Source: Zizania palustris (taxonomy: Eukaryota; Streptophyta; Magnoliopsida; Poales; Poaceae). Taken from it: a stretch of DNA of 64,000 bases. The position numbers and the translations under genes are program-made. The stretch's first letter is position 1, and each line of letters opens with the position of its first letter. Below, in pieces: positions 34,301 to 43,600 of this stretch. The stretch covers positions 48,308,289 to 48,372,288 of the forward strand of contig JAAALK010000286.1 in the NCBI GenBank assembly GCA_019279435.1, written 5' to 3'. Under the pieces are notes generated by a model, which worked only from the letters and a program-made list of their open reading frames with translations, searched no databases and had not been told where the DNA came from.

Positions 34301-36900
34301 GTTGCAGCTCAATATTCAGCTGAAAGCTGAAACTATTAGTCTATTACTGTATGCAAAATCGAACTATATACTATGTTATAAGAAGTCTAATGAGTTTAAT
34401 GAGTCAATTAGAATTTTTTAATGAGTTGAATCGAGTTCCCTTTCAACTCGTTATGTTAATGAGTCGAGCTGAGCTAGCTTGCTAACTTAATGACTTTTTA
34501 TGAGTTGAGTTGAGACAAGACGATTTGGCTTGTTAGCCACCCCTATTCACAGGTGATTGTAGAACATATGTCTACAGACTGGGGGTGGTTGTAGAACATA
34601 ACCTCACTGCCAACTCCTCTTTTTATAAGTAATTAGGAGCTACATTCCATGGATGATGGACCAGGACTCTTTTTATAAGTAACTAGCCCAATGCCCATGC
34701 ATTGCAATGGGTTTAAGAAATAAAATGGTTACAAATAAATTTGGATCCATGAATTTCCAAAAAGCCATGTGAACAATGTGACAAGATTTGGATTAGAGGA
34801 GGCATAAGCACACCACTAGGGTGGATGTACATATATAGCCATGAGATGGGCCTAGATGATATATGGGCCTAATAGCCTTAACACCTTAACAAACAAATGG
34901 TCTATATATGCCCACAGAAAATCCTACCAATTCTTGAGGTGGTGGTGTGAAGACAGATTCACTGCCACCACTATTAGGTTCTTTTATATGGTAGAGATCA
35001 GGATCTACATTCCATGGATGATGGATCTGTACTGTGTTAAATGCATGAAGATATATTGTAAACATAGGCATTGTTGTGTTGGTATTTGCAAGAATATGTT
35101 CAGATTAGCTAAATGCTTCAACTTTTGCAGATATCCAAATTGCAGTCTCTAAAGGCTAATATGGTATGTGGTTCGCATCCAGAGTTACGGCGAACATCTT
35201 CATTTGAAAGGACTTGGGAGGAAAGTGCTGTCGACAGTATCGCAAATAATGATGTGGTATCATTGGTCAATTTGAATGTTTCCTTGAAAGGGGATACCAA
35301 TAATCTTATGGCAGAGAACACTGCATCTGTTGAGATGTTGAAGAATAGAACTAAAGATTCTAAACTCATCAAATCTGGACGTTTATCACATGATGAAAAG
35401 AAAGTTGGGAAATCTAATGATGAAAAAAGAGCAAGAGCTCGGAAATTGTTGGAATTTCATAACATCAAGATTAGTCAGGTAATATATTGTTGTATTGTTC
35501 CATCTGGACATGTTATTCAACAACTAACATGACCTTCCAACTTCTTGACTTTGTAGGTTGAACTAATTGTAACATACGAGGGATCAAGGCTTGCAATTAA
35601 TGACCTAAGGCTGCTTATGGATACTTTCCAGCGTGACGATTTTACTGGTACATGGAGGAGACTATTCTCCAGAGTCAAAAAACACATCATCTGGAGTGTC
35701 TTGAAGTCGGTGACTGGAATGCAGGCAAGTATACTGAACGTTCCTTTGGCTTTTAATTGGTATAAAAACTGTACTATAACATTGATCAGCTGCAGCAAAT
35801 TGTACACGGACATATGCATCACTTCATGCATTGTTTACGTTCAAAAGCAAGCTTAGCTTTTGGGACCTTTAATTAGTGTCTCTGCTATGTTTTTGGTGCC
35901 TTTGAGATCTAAGTTTTGAGTCTGATTCTCTAATCCGCTGCACATCCATGTTTTGTACTTTTCTGCATTTCTTATATGATTTAGCTATGTCTATCATAAT
36001 TATTGTTAAATTTCAAGTCCCATGGCACTAGTTATTGCATCACATTCTCCGCCTTCCACAATAATGTGGCCTGTTCATATAACAAATGCCTTTTGTCCCT
36101 CATTGTGAAATTGTCTGTGCTGGCTTTTGTGCTAGTGTCTAGCCTCAACATCTTTCTCAAATTTGTACAAGGGGTGATCGATAGATAATAATGCTGAATA
36201 TTGGCTTTACTTGATCGTTTTGCTGTTTGAAATTCCTTGCAACGTAAGCAATTATCATATGATTATATATTTATATTATGTGTGAACTCCAATCGTTCAA
36301 TGGATAAAAGTTACTCTGGGATAAGTGGACAATAGCAATAGCAGTACCGACCAATTTTCGAAAAACATTCTCCAGTTTATTATTTGATGTCAATGGTCAC
36401 TGATGGACTGGTTTTTTAAGCAGGGAAAAAAGTTTAAGACGCACAATCAAAGGGAAACACATGATGGAGCTGTTCCTGAAAACGAACTTAATTTCAGTGA
36501 CAGTGACGGTGACCATCATGGTAAACCTGATCAGTTTCCCATGTCATGGCTGAAGAGGCCAGGTGATGGTGCAGGCGATAGATTTGTCACATCAATTAGA
36601 GGGCTTTTTAATTCACAGCGCCGTAAAGCAAAGGCATTTGTGCTACGGACTATGCGGGGAGAGGGAGATAATGAATGCCATGACGAATGGAGTGAGAGTG
36701 ATGGCGAGTACCCTTTTGCTAGACAGCTTACCATTACAAAGGCCAAGAAGCTCCTACGGAAACATACAAGGAAGTTCCGTCCAAGAGGGCAGAAGAACAC
36801 AGGTTTGACATTGCAAGATTCGGTGCCATCCAGTCCACGCGAAACAACGCCATATCAAAGTGATTCATCCGATTCATCTTACGAGGATTTCCACGAGTAG
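7356..36900 (+). CDS. SAB: SABRE/APT1/KIP-family bridge-like lipid-transfer protein
   Basis: There are 22 exons: 7356-7426, 9188-9299, 10466-10726, 12867-13132, 13407-13629, 14541-14714, 14804-14881, 14964-15215, 15750-17834, 24116-25940, 26120-26220, 28492-28848, 28983-29101, 30780-31032, 31938-32159, 32664-32797, 32912-32984, 33612-33710, 33795-33974, 35131-35478, 35557-35724, 36424-36900. They sum to 7,878 nt (2,625 aa) in one frame, about the family length. The protein opens with a hydrophobic anchor (MASSPVKFLSVFLAVSVVGW) as in Arabidopsis SABRE. Exon 10 carries LPWWDDMRYYIHG (near residue 1270), matching the GFWDK-type motif of the Fmp27/Hobbit/SABRE family. Exon 14 has an acidic run, followed by a predicted coiled coil in exons 14-15. 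Relatives (plant SABRE and KIP, maize APT1, animal BLTP2/Hobbit) act at ER/Golgi/plasma-membrane contacts, affecting cell expansion and tip growth. Intron 21 uses a GC donor, and the exon 19 donor is partly transposon-derived. Orthology to SAB versus APT1 is not resolved. Confidence 0.95.
8248..8502. mobile_element. Stowaway-type MITE in SABRE intron 1
   Basis: The left end CTTCCTCTGATACAAAATAT and the right end (ATATTCTGGATCCGAGGGAG) form inverted repeats typical of Stowaway (mariner-derived) elements. They are flanked by a TA duplication (8246-8247 and 8503-8504). Confidence 0.85.
9853..10175 (-). mobile_element. solo LTR in SABRE intron 2
   Basis: A 323-bp segment begins TGGTAGGAC and ends GTCCTAACA, a TG...CA terminus with inverted ends. 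It is flanked by a perfect 5-bp duplication AGAGG (9848-9852 and 10176-10180). A TATA-like GGATTATAAATACC on the minus strand (about 10045) suggests minus orientation. No internal retroelement sequence is present, so it is the product of LTR-LTR recombination or an LTR-only copy. Confidence 0.8.
11231..11800. mobile_element. hAT-type MITE in SABRE intron 3
   Basis: The terminal repeats are TAGGGATGGCA and TTGCCAGCCCTA, flanked by a perfect 8-bp duplication ATTATAGG (11223-11230 and 11801-11808), as for hAT elements. The GC-rich subterminal DNA repeats GGCTCG and its complement many times. The length is 570 bp, with no transposase. Confidence 0.92.
18379..18559 (+). repeat. 65-bp tandem repeat, three copies, third copy interrupted
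   Basis: The unit starts TGAGATGTTACACTCCATTT and runs through ACTACATATTACTAGCATAG. Copies begin at 18379 (with an 8-bp insertion, 73 bp), 18452 and 18517. The third copy stops at 18559 and resumes at 22297 after 3.7 kb of nested insertions. Confidence 0.88.
18566..18908 (-). mobile_element. SMART/TRIM-type miniature LTR element, copy 1
   Basis: Two 87-bp direct repeats (18566-18652 and 18822-18908) differ at two bases. Each begins TGTTAG and ends CCAACA on the plus strand. They enclose about 169 bp without coding capacity. Next to the right repeat is the complement of TGGTATCAGAGCCAAGG, an initiator-Met-tRNA primer site. The target duplication is GTCAT (18561-18565 and 18909-18913). Such elements depend on enzymes of other retrotransposons. 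Confidence 0.92.
18945..19196 (-). repeat. LTR (3' copy) of the gene-carrying element
   Basis: The 252-bp repeat starts TGTCACGAAC and ends CCTGACA on the plus strand. It matches the other LTR except C versus A in GATAAA(C/A)CAAGG. Confidence 0.93.
19283..21607 (-). pseudogene. chimeric frame with P-loop segment inside the LTR element
   Basis: One minus-strand frame is open from 21607 to 19283 except for a single TGA at 19832-19834, directly followed by ATG. It gives 591 plus 182 codons. The first part (to about 20690) is very GC-rich, arginine/proline-rich and open in several frames. The rest has normal composition and includes NGIPGIGKIELVLEFAYRY (about residue 410). This resembles the P-loop and following helix of plant STAND/NB-ARC-like proteins with GxGK[T/S]; here K is followed by I, so nucleotide binding is doubtful. 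The composition break suggests fragments from at least two host genes. No parent gene was identified with certainty. Expression is unknown. Confidence 0.6.
21747..21998 (-). repeat. LTR (5' copy) of the gene-carrying element
   Basis: This LTR is upstream with respect to the minus-strand frame. The primer-binding sequence lies immediately next to it, two bases away (plus strand GCTCTGATACCA then AT). Confidence 0.93.
23325..23470 (+). mobile_element. SINE-like sequence with pol III A and B boxes
   Basis: AGTTGGTCTAGTGG (23331-23344) resembles an A box and GGTTCAACCC (23377-23386) a B box, at tRNA-like spacing. A T-rich tract follows at about 23440-23470. No target duplication was recognised. 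Confidence 0.55.
23615..23949 (+). mobile_element. SMART/TRIM-type miniature LTR element, copy 2
   Basis: Two 86-bp LTRs (23615-23700 and 23864-23949) enclose 163 bp. The primer site TGGTATCAGAGCC starts right after the first LTR, and a short purine tract (AAGGGGAA) precedes the second. The target duplication AAGAC is perfect (23610-23614 and 23950-23954). It belongs to the same family as 18566-18908 in opposite orientation: LTRs and interior (for example GCGGGCTACGCCGGGCTCGC) match. Confidence 0.93.
27174..27800. mobile_element. non-autonomous Mutator-like element in SABRE intron 11
   Basis: The ends are GTCATGGCAACAAGG and CCTTGATGAC, flanked by a perfect 9-bp duplication ATCTATTTT (27165-27173 and 27801-27809). 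The terminal inverted repeats are short and imperfect. The interior is purine-rich (about 27478-27700) and may include captured genic DNA. There is no transposase. Confidence 0.8.
27896..27938 (+). repeat. poly(C) tract followed by (CA)n
   Basis: About 24 consecutive C residues (27896-27919) run into an (AC)/(GCAC) microsatellite. It lies in SABRE intron 11, just right of the Mutator-like element. Confidence 0.95.
29763..30321. mobile_element. GC-rich Mutator-type MITE in SABRE intron 13
   Basis: The terminal repeats are ATGGTTGTCACGGCG and CGCCGTGACAACCAT, perfect over 15 bp, with a perfect 9-bp duplication GGTCATATA (29754-29762 and 30322-30330). The interior is strongly GC-rich, with repeats of CCGCCTCTGCTACCCC and a (CAG)n-like stretch (about 30190-30255). 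The long proline/alanine/arginine frames on both strands are products of this composition. Confidence 0.88.
31490..31647. mobile_element. small foldback MITE in SABRE intron 14
   Basis: The left arm (TAGGGAGATTTGCTC, then ATGCCATAAAGTTAAGTG) pairs with the right arm (CACTTAACTTTGTGGCAT, then ATTCCTA) over about 35 bp with few mismatches. The total is 158 bp, with no coding capacity. Confidence 0.75.
32265..32520 (+). mobile_element. SINE-like element in SABRE intron 15
   Basis: The A-box-like TGGTGCGGTGG (32269-32279) and B-box GGTTCAAATC (32312-32321) are typical of grass tRNA-derived SINEs. They are followed by a body with repeated GGGTGCAC motifs and a (TG)n tail near 32466-32485. The exact right end and duplication are not clear. 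Confidence 0.65.
33972..33978 (+). promoter_or_regulatory. exon 19 5' splice site built from target duplication and transposon
   Basis: The donor reads CAG|GTAGGG. The exon bases and intron +1 G (33975) come from the target duplication; the +2 T (33976) and following AGGG are the first bases of the hAT element. The ancestral donor, CAG|GTGATT, survives at 34550-34558 beyond the element, but using it would put the MITE and its stops into the mRNA. Confidence 0.8.
33976..34545. mobile_element. hAT-type MITE inserted on the exon 19 splice donor of SABRE
   Basis: The ends are TAGGGGTGG and CCACCCCTA, with a perfect 8-bp duplication TTCACAGG (33968-33975 and 34546-34553). The length is 570 bp. 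The left duplication contains the last seven bases of exon 19 plus the first intron base. The interior is rich in gctcg/gagtc-type motifs and has stops in the exon frame (the frame ends at 34028). Confidence 0.93.
34617..35040 (+). repeat. direct repeats in SABRE intron 19
   Basis: CTACATTCCATGGATGATGG occurs near 34640 and 35008, and CTCTTTTTATAAGTAA occurs twice (about 34617 and 34668). Between them CTAGCCCAATGCCCATGCAT resembles the end of a common grass transposon family. The insertion type is not resolved. Confidence 0.5.
35725..36423 (+). other. GC-AG intron (SABRE intron 21)
   Basis: Exon 21 ends ATGCAG and the intron starts GCAAGT, a consensus GC donor. The acceptor is TTTTAAGCAG before GGAAAAAAG. 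Frame and family homology (VTGMQ|GKKFK) require this junction, and no GT nearby preserves the frame. Confidence 0.85.
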
Positions 36901-38137
36901 GAAAGCGACGAGGGTGTCTCTCTGATTCTTCCTATTCTATGCTCATCAGGAGCTGCAAGATTTTGTCAACTTCTGGCAGGATGTTGGAATGGAGGCTTTG
37001 TTAATAGCGTTCATTGCTCAGTGATGATATATTGGCCCTTCCAACCATGAAGCAGTTATTCAGGTGCGGAGTCTTGGATACCTCGGCCTTGTATATAATA
37101 TAGTAGGGTGATGGGGAAGAGTGGAGGAAATTGTCTTGTGTAGCTAACAATCAAATGTAGCGTACAGAAAAATGCTGATGGTGTTAGTTAGACACCATCT
37201 CCGTAACTAATTATATGACCTTCGTCTGTCAAATAAGAGGCATTTTCATCGCCTCAAGAAAACAAAAAAAAAACTCCTCTTGTGGCTCGCATAAATGATT
37301 TGCCAAAAATATGTTGGGAACATCAGGAAAGCTGCACCTGTAAAGTGCCAGTTCGTATAATCTATCAGCTTCACGGTCCATGCTGTTACACGGACTGCAT
37401 TGTCGGCCTCACTGAATTATTGTCTTTTCTATTAAAGATTGATTGTAACAGAGACAATAAGAAGCATCTCGTGTCTTTTATAGCAACTGAATGCTGCAAC
37501 AGAGAATGGGTTACAGGAGCGTGGTGTGGAGAGGTTACTCAGGTCACATTAGTTGAGATTTTATAACAAAAATTCAGAGAGAAAATCGACAATTTGCTAT
37601 CATATATACAGTGGAGATTACTTAGAAGCATTTGAATAACAAATGTACATGTTACCATCGTACGTGCAATTGCCTTGAGAAAACTGCCCACCGACACAGC
37701 AAATTAGGCTAAGAACCATAACAGATTGGAAAATTCGAGGATTTGCCACTAAAAAATTTATATACTTTGATTATTTACCACTTGTGTAAATGACATGTCG
37801 TCGGACCATCTAAGTGAATAACAGTAGGCTAAAATGACAAATAATCGAACCCCATTTTTAAGAGTGGCAAATCATCAAATATTCCTAACAGATTCGGGTA
37901 TTTGGTGCCCCTGTTTTGGGTAAATAGACGGGATACACATGTAGTTATTCTATATAACAAAGATATATAGTAATTAATGAGTCGAGGATTCGATACATGT
38001 GTGCGTTCATTTTTACAAACCACAAAGGCATGTTAATTTGCGGTCAAATTGATCGCTGAAAATATGCCTAAATCATCTCCCGTGGAAGAACCCGTACAAA
38101 GATAGGCTGGTGAGTAAGAAGTGGCAGTTGGAACCGA
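36901..38137 (+). other. SABRE 3' UTR and intergenic gap to convergent UBC gene
   Basis: The 3' UTR probably ends near 37230-37265, where an AATAAG-like signal and an A-rich tract occur. The rest of the gap contains the foldback MITE at 37728-37889 and must also hold the UBC 3' UTR. No further gene is seen. Confidence 0.55.
37728..37889. mobile_element. foldback MITE in the SABRE-UBC gap
   Basis: GGATTTGCCACTAAAAAA near 37738 pairs with a right arm that on the opposite strand reads ATGATTTGCCACTCTTAAAA (37855-37875). Both ends carry a similar TTAGGAAT/TTGGAAAA motif. It resembles the element at 31490-31647. Confidence 0.6.
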
Positions 38138-41100
38138 TCACACTTTGTCATCATGAAACCACCACCTGGTCTCCTTCGGCGACCTCCCATTGCGGCAGTT
38201 CCTGACATAGCGATCATTATCGTCTGGGCGTTGCTGCAACAAATATATAACATGGTTAGCTGCATGATCGTCACTGGAACGGGAAGAGGATCCAGAGGAG
38301 CTCTATAACCTTGGCTGGTGAGCTTGACAACATAGACAAGATGCTGATACAAACAGAACTAACTGTCATTGCCGGTGACCAGGAGTCATACAATATATCT
38401 GTAGACAAATTAAGCATCAGTAAGCCGATATTTTTACAGAATTTTGGCACGTTCATAATCATGTAGTTGCTAAATAAAAACTGTAGGTGGACAAATATTA
38501 CAGTACTAATACAAACATACATCTACTGAGGTCTGAGGTAACTAGATTGATCCATTTGATTTCCATTTTCTTGTTGGTTAGGTTCAAATAATACCATTTG
38601 TGCCATTAGATATAGATGCCAAATTCGATAAGATTCTCATAAAAAAGCTGAGTTTTATCACAGTACAAAAGATATGATTATATGCACCAAAGCCTACGCT
38701 TGGAATATGATATACCCGACATTTGCAGTTGAGGATGGAAAGCATATTTCAATACATTATTGAGCTTCCGTGCATGCCCATTGTTTTCTTTCATGAAATC
38801 TAATCAGAATTTGTTAGAAGTGTTGCTCGCAAGGCAGCATTTCTAATGATGTTGGCTTGTCTTGACTGAGTGGTAGGTATTTCTATCCACTTAAAACTCA
38901 AACAAAAGGAGTATGCTCAGGAACAGCTGATCAGTAAGACTGCTCAGGAACGAGACTTCAGTCAAATATAGAGCCTGAGCAGTGGTGGTGAGCTTGGGAA
39001 CAGCCTGGCAACCCCTTGATCTTGCCATCCAAGTTGTCACCTCCTTTCTTGGAAGGGGCCACCATCGCCTGGTCTGGATGTGTGATTTGCATGGAACAGC
39101 CTCTGATCCGTTTCTTTGCAGATGTGGTTTTCCATTTTTTTATTCACCGCCAGATCTGCTACACTCAATTGTTACTGTTTTTCACAGCTGTTCATGTTTG
39201 TTTATTTGTGCTCCTGGAAGCCTCCATCAATTGATTCATGTTCAAATGTGTTTCTCACGGCTGTATTTGGACATCACTGCCCTTATGTGAATTGAATTTG
39301 TTTGTTCTTGTTACATAAACTGTGTTTGCAAATACCATATTTGCATGGATTTTCTCACAAGAGCAACAGATCAAAATAATTTGGGTTAAAGTCATGGAGG
39401 AGAAAAGGGATATTTCTGTTTTTTTTCAGAACAGACGAAAACTTTCTACTTCATTTTCATCTCTCTACCAGGGAGTTCGAGCAGAACAGTGAACTATATC
39501 CCATGAGCAAGTGAATAGTGATTCAGTGAACACATTCTTGTGGTTGATCTTCATTATGATGATGAGCACAGAATTTGGGTCTAAACCTGATAGCAAGTCC
39601 ATATATGCATGACCATTCTTATGGATTGTTGATTGTTGTGGCTAGTAGCAGCTGTCTTACACCTACTGCCCAGCAGAACCTAGGTGCTGCATAGGCACCT
39701 CTAGGCACTAGGCACCAAGGCACCACCCGACTAGCGCTTAGTGCATAACACCTTCTTGAACACTGCTTAGAACCAACAATACGTGATATAATATATTATG
39801 CTTGGCATTGAAGGTGGCAGCTTTCGGTAACAGGCTAGAAGGCGTATTTCGTGGAAATGCTAAAACTATAAAACAGGTCCAGCGAAAAGTTATTAATAAC
39901 ACGATCAGCTTATGCTGAGGACTTCCTTGTGGTAATGAATTAGGCGAAAGTACCAAGAATGGAAACAAAAATTATGTATCAATAGGCGCACATAACCATT
40001 TTACCTAAACAGATATGCCCATTGCTGTAAATGTGTGGATGCATAGGTGCTGGATGCAGAAATATGACCTGCAACAAAGAAATTTGATCAAACCCAAAGC
40101 ATTGGAATCGAATGCATACAGTTCAAAACTAAACTGAGAAAAAACAAGAGAGAGAGGAAGAAATCTCACTTGGGGAGCCTCCATGGGGTAATGCTCAGGG
40201 AAGTCCACCTGCAATTGGTATGTCTCGCCAGCATAGAGCGTGGCCGCAGCCCCAGCCACCTCGATGACCCACCTTTTATTGTGGCATAATCCATATATTT
40301 TTCATGCTTTTCAATGTGTAAAAACCACAAAGAAAAAATACCTTGAAAAGAATAATTGGAAATACAAGAACATGAAAGACTGCGAACATTCCATATAAAG
40401 GGTCTCAAAGATGCACTCCCAAAGCCTCATGAAGGCAGTGTTTACAAATCGTCTGATTAATCATGATTAATCGCGATTAATCGGCCTGGTCGGTACTCTT
40501 GATCCGACTAGGAGCTTCAATGCGATCAGACCGACCATATTTCTGGTTGTTCGATTAGTCGTCCGATTAGGTGTGTTGGGCAACCAAAGCGACCAGATTG
40601 ATTTCTGTTTTTTAGTGGGCCTGCTCAGCTGGGCTTTAAGGTAACATAGTGGGCTACCAATGTGGCCTGTTAGGGTTATAATACTCCCAACCAGCATGTG
40701 AGAGACTCCACTCTTCCCTTGTGCCGCCAGTCTCGTCTCTTCCCTTGCGCCACCAACACTCCAATCGAAGCTCCGGCGGCTAGCTTCTGCTCTAGTGGCG
40801 TGCACGTGCTCCGGCGGCCAGCGCGCAGGTGCTCCCGCAGCCAACGGGCGCTCCAAAGCGCGCGTGCTCTAGGCCCAGCCGTCCACAACGCTCATGTTTC
40901 GGCGCCTGCTCTAGCCATCCAGCCGTCAAGACTCAAGATGAGCTCCTCCTCCTCAGGTGAGTACTTCTTTTCAGCTAGAACCCTAGGACTGACTAGATTG
41001 ACTAATCAGCCTGGTTGATGACTAATCAGTCCCATAGCGACTAGGTTCGACTAGGCGACTTGTAAATATTGCACTAAGGAGATCTTGGGTTATTATGAAT

Positions 41101-41505
41101 GTGCGACCAACACTACACTTACGTGGGACGCAAAAAGGGTAGCAATTTGATCAAGACGAAAGGAAGCAAGCATGGCAGGCACCTCTGGAGGTTGTCGATG
41201 ACCTTGTGCTTGAACCCAGAGGGGGGGCTGACCTGCCACTCCGCGAGCTCCTTCTGCAGCCGGTTGCACGCGATCTTGCTCAGCACCTGCGCGTCATCAC
41301 GCCACGCAAAACAGCTAAGCGAACACCAGAGAAGAGAGACGCCGAATCGGGCCGCCGAGGCCCGGCCGCGCAAACGGGGCTGGCGCTGGGCCGATCCCGA
41401 GCGGGGCCTGACCTCGGACGGCGGAGAGACCGGGAGGGGGGAATCGTGCAGTGGATTAGGGTTAGGGTTTGGTACCTTGCGGGATGGTGAGGATGAACTC
41501 GTCAT
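38138..41505 (-). CDS. ubiquitin-conjugating enzyme E2, UBC15/16/17/18 (E2 W) type
   Basis: There are six exons: 41505-41476, 41286-41183, 40272-40170, 40068-40005, 38398-38310, 38233-38138. They total 486 nt, 161 aa, the standard length of plant UBC15-18. The UBC fold runs from about LSKIACNRLQKEL to SMLSS. The active-site segment is SNGHICLDILYDSWSPAMTV, whose cysteine (about residue 95) forms the ubiquitin thioester. The C-terminus RNGRSPKETRWWFHDDKV is the E2 W-type tail. It accepts ubiquitin from E1 and passes it on; the animal relative UBE2W modifies N-termini, and whether plant members do so is an inference. The frame is intact throughout, and the long introns 2 and 4 hold repeats. It is convergent with SABRE and divergent from LST8. 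Confidence 0.93.
39664..39775. repeat. small repeat fragment in UBC intron 4
   Basis: CCTAGGTGCTGCATAGGCAC and neighbouring taggcac/gcctag-type motifs resemble the edge of the insertion at 57919-58414. It is a fragment without recognisable ends. Confidence 0.35.
40435..41072. mobile_element. unclassified TIR element in UBC intron 2
   Basis: The left end GCAGTGTTTACAAATCG is mirrored by the right end, reading GCAATATTTACAAGTCG on the other strand. The subterminal DNA has repeated GATTAATC/GACTAATC motifs, and the centre (about 40700-40940) is GC-rich and gene-like in composition. No target duplication could be matched, so the superfamily is open. Confidence 0.65.
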
Positions 41506-43600
41506 GGCGCGGCGCGGCGCTAGGTTCTCGCAGAAACCGGAGGCGGAGGGGAGGGGGAAAGGTGTATGTTGTTCTGCGCTGGTGGGCGGCAGCGGAGGCA
41601 AGAAGCGATTTGCCCACTTGTGCTATATTTTTTTTGGAAAATTACTCGTATCATTATTTTTTTTTAAGAATTGTTTTACAGTGAAAATGGTGACACATTT
41701 GTTGTTGATAAACTGATGATATATTGATAAACCGTAAAAATTATATTGGTACAGAATAAATTACCTTATTTTTTCCTCGTATATATTAATTGAAATACGA
41801 GTAGAGTTTTTAAAGTTATATTATATAATTAAAGTATGAAAAAATATGTGTTAACTATAAAATAAAAAGTATTTTTTATGGAAAAAATAGAAGTTATCGA
41901 TTCCGTTTTGATATTAGATGAAATGATCGATATGTATTATTTATTTCCGTCTCATTTCCGAAACAAAATGATTCGTACTATAGAGAAGAAGGACTTAATA
42001 ATTTATTATGTATTTAAATGGTTGCTTCCCGTTATAAATTAAGGTGTTTAATTTTTTAATATAAATTCGTTCATTAGTTTTTGATCAATTTTATAAAAAT
42101 ACACCAACAACTAAATATCAAGATAGTTTTATTAAATTAGCCATAAGATATGTTGTTAGATAATTTTTATTAGATGTTATAGATGCTAATATTTTTTTGA
42201 AATTTGATTGAAATTAAAGACTATTGATATTCAAAAAGTTAACAGCATGTAATACCAGTAATACGAAACAGAAGGAATATAATTTTAAAAGTATGTTGCT
42301 TTTTATAATCATTGTAATCCTTTGAAACTATTTCCGCACAAAATAAAATTCGAATATTTTCCCTCCAAAAGTATTTCCGCATAGCATTTACAATTTACAA
42401 TTATGTGATTACAAAAAAATGTGTAAAACGGAAAAGAAAAGGAAACGTAGAAACATTTCGAAGCCGTCGTACGAAAGCCCATCGAATGAAGCCCAGTTTT
42501 CGGCGAAGGTGACTGTGGCGTAAGGTTCAAATTTATGGACTCGCATTCCATTATAATTTTTTTTAGAAATTGCCTAAATGCCACTGTCAGTGACTGTGCA
42601 GTCCCCATTTGTCAGTGACACAATGATGACATTTTGGCAAACCATAAAAATCATAATGGCACAGAAAAAATTAACCCTCAAATTTAAGAATCGGCTGCTA
42701 CGAGCTAAGCGGTGAGATGTGGAAAAATTATCGTGAGATTTAGAGAAATTAAAAAATTGTTTGGTTGAAATAGTTGTGGATTTATATTTTGATAGTTCAT
42801 GATGTTTAGTTACATTATTATTGATATGTAATTTTACACGTAAATCATTCTAATCATGAAATTTTGTAATGTTTATATTAAAATTATATATTTTTAAATT
42901 ACACTTAAATGATATATTTTACTAAAATTTCACCTTTTCAAATTTTACATGTACTGATATGTTTCAATAGCATAATAGATAATATTCATTCAAAGTTGAA
43001 CTGAGAACCTATGAAATGTAGGTTATACTAGCTTTCAAATTTATACTACGAGAATCTACATATTCTAGAAAGCTTAGTGACCAAAAGAATTGTTTGGTTC
43101 AGATTCCAGATTTTGAGTCAGGAAGTTGGTTCAAAATCTGAACCAAACAGACCCTAAATGCAAGGTTTCAGTCAGCATAATAACCTATATTGTATATTAA
43201 TTAGTACTTTCGGTCTTTGATCCCTAAAATATTGTAAAAGAGAGGTAATATACAAGGTAATACATAATTATCCTTTATGTTAAACCGACTATTACATTAT
43301 ATACAATAATTTCTAAAGAGATAAACAAGTAACTCTTCTCGTGAATATACTCGGAACTATACTACTTTGAAGGTTATTCTAAAACCCATAATTTCAAAGG
43401 TCATTTTTGATTAAGGGGCTTATGATTCCATGCAGTTTTTTTGTTGTTTCTTGTACTTTGAATCGTCCGTCTTGTACATGCCCTAATATAAAAAACTATT
43501 TTTTAGCTTTTTGCATTCCAAACGTATCAAATTACGTGCCAAATCAGCATCTTGACGTCCTTTTACCATTTTGCCCATTTATGATATATGCAAATCCATC
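41506..43600. other. intergenic region between divergent UBC and LST8
   Basis: The first ~100 bp should hold the UBC 5' leader. The rest is AT-rich with no gene. An inverted repeat at 43091-43149 (TGTTTGGTTCAGATT pairing with AATCTGAACCAAACA, perfect over 15 bp) is probably a foldback transposon fragment. At about 2 kb it is too long to call a compact bidirectional promoter. Confidence 0.5.

Noticed and set aside
37282..37566. 94-codon frame after the SABRE 3' end
   Set aside because: It lies in the convergent 3' region, has no recognisable domain or start context.
41506..43600. A compact bidirectional promoter for UBC and LST8
   Set aside because: The gap is about 2 kb of AT-rich DNA with repeat fragments; nothing shows shared elements.
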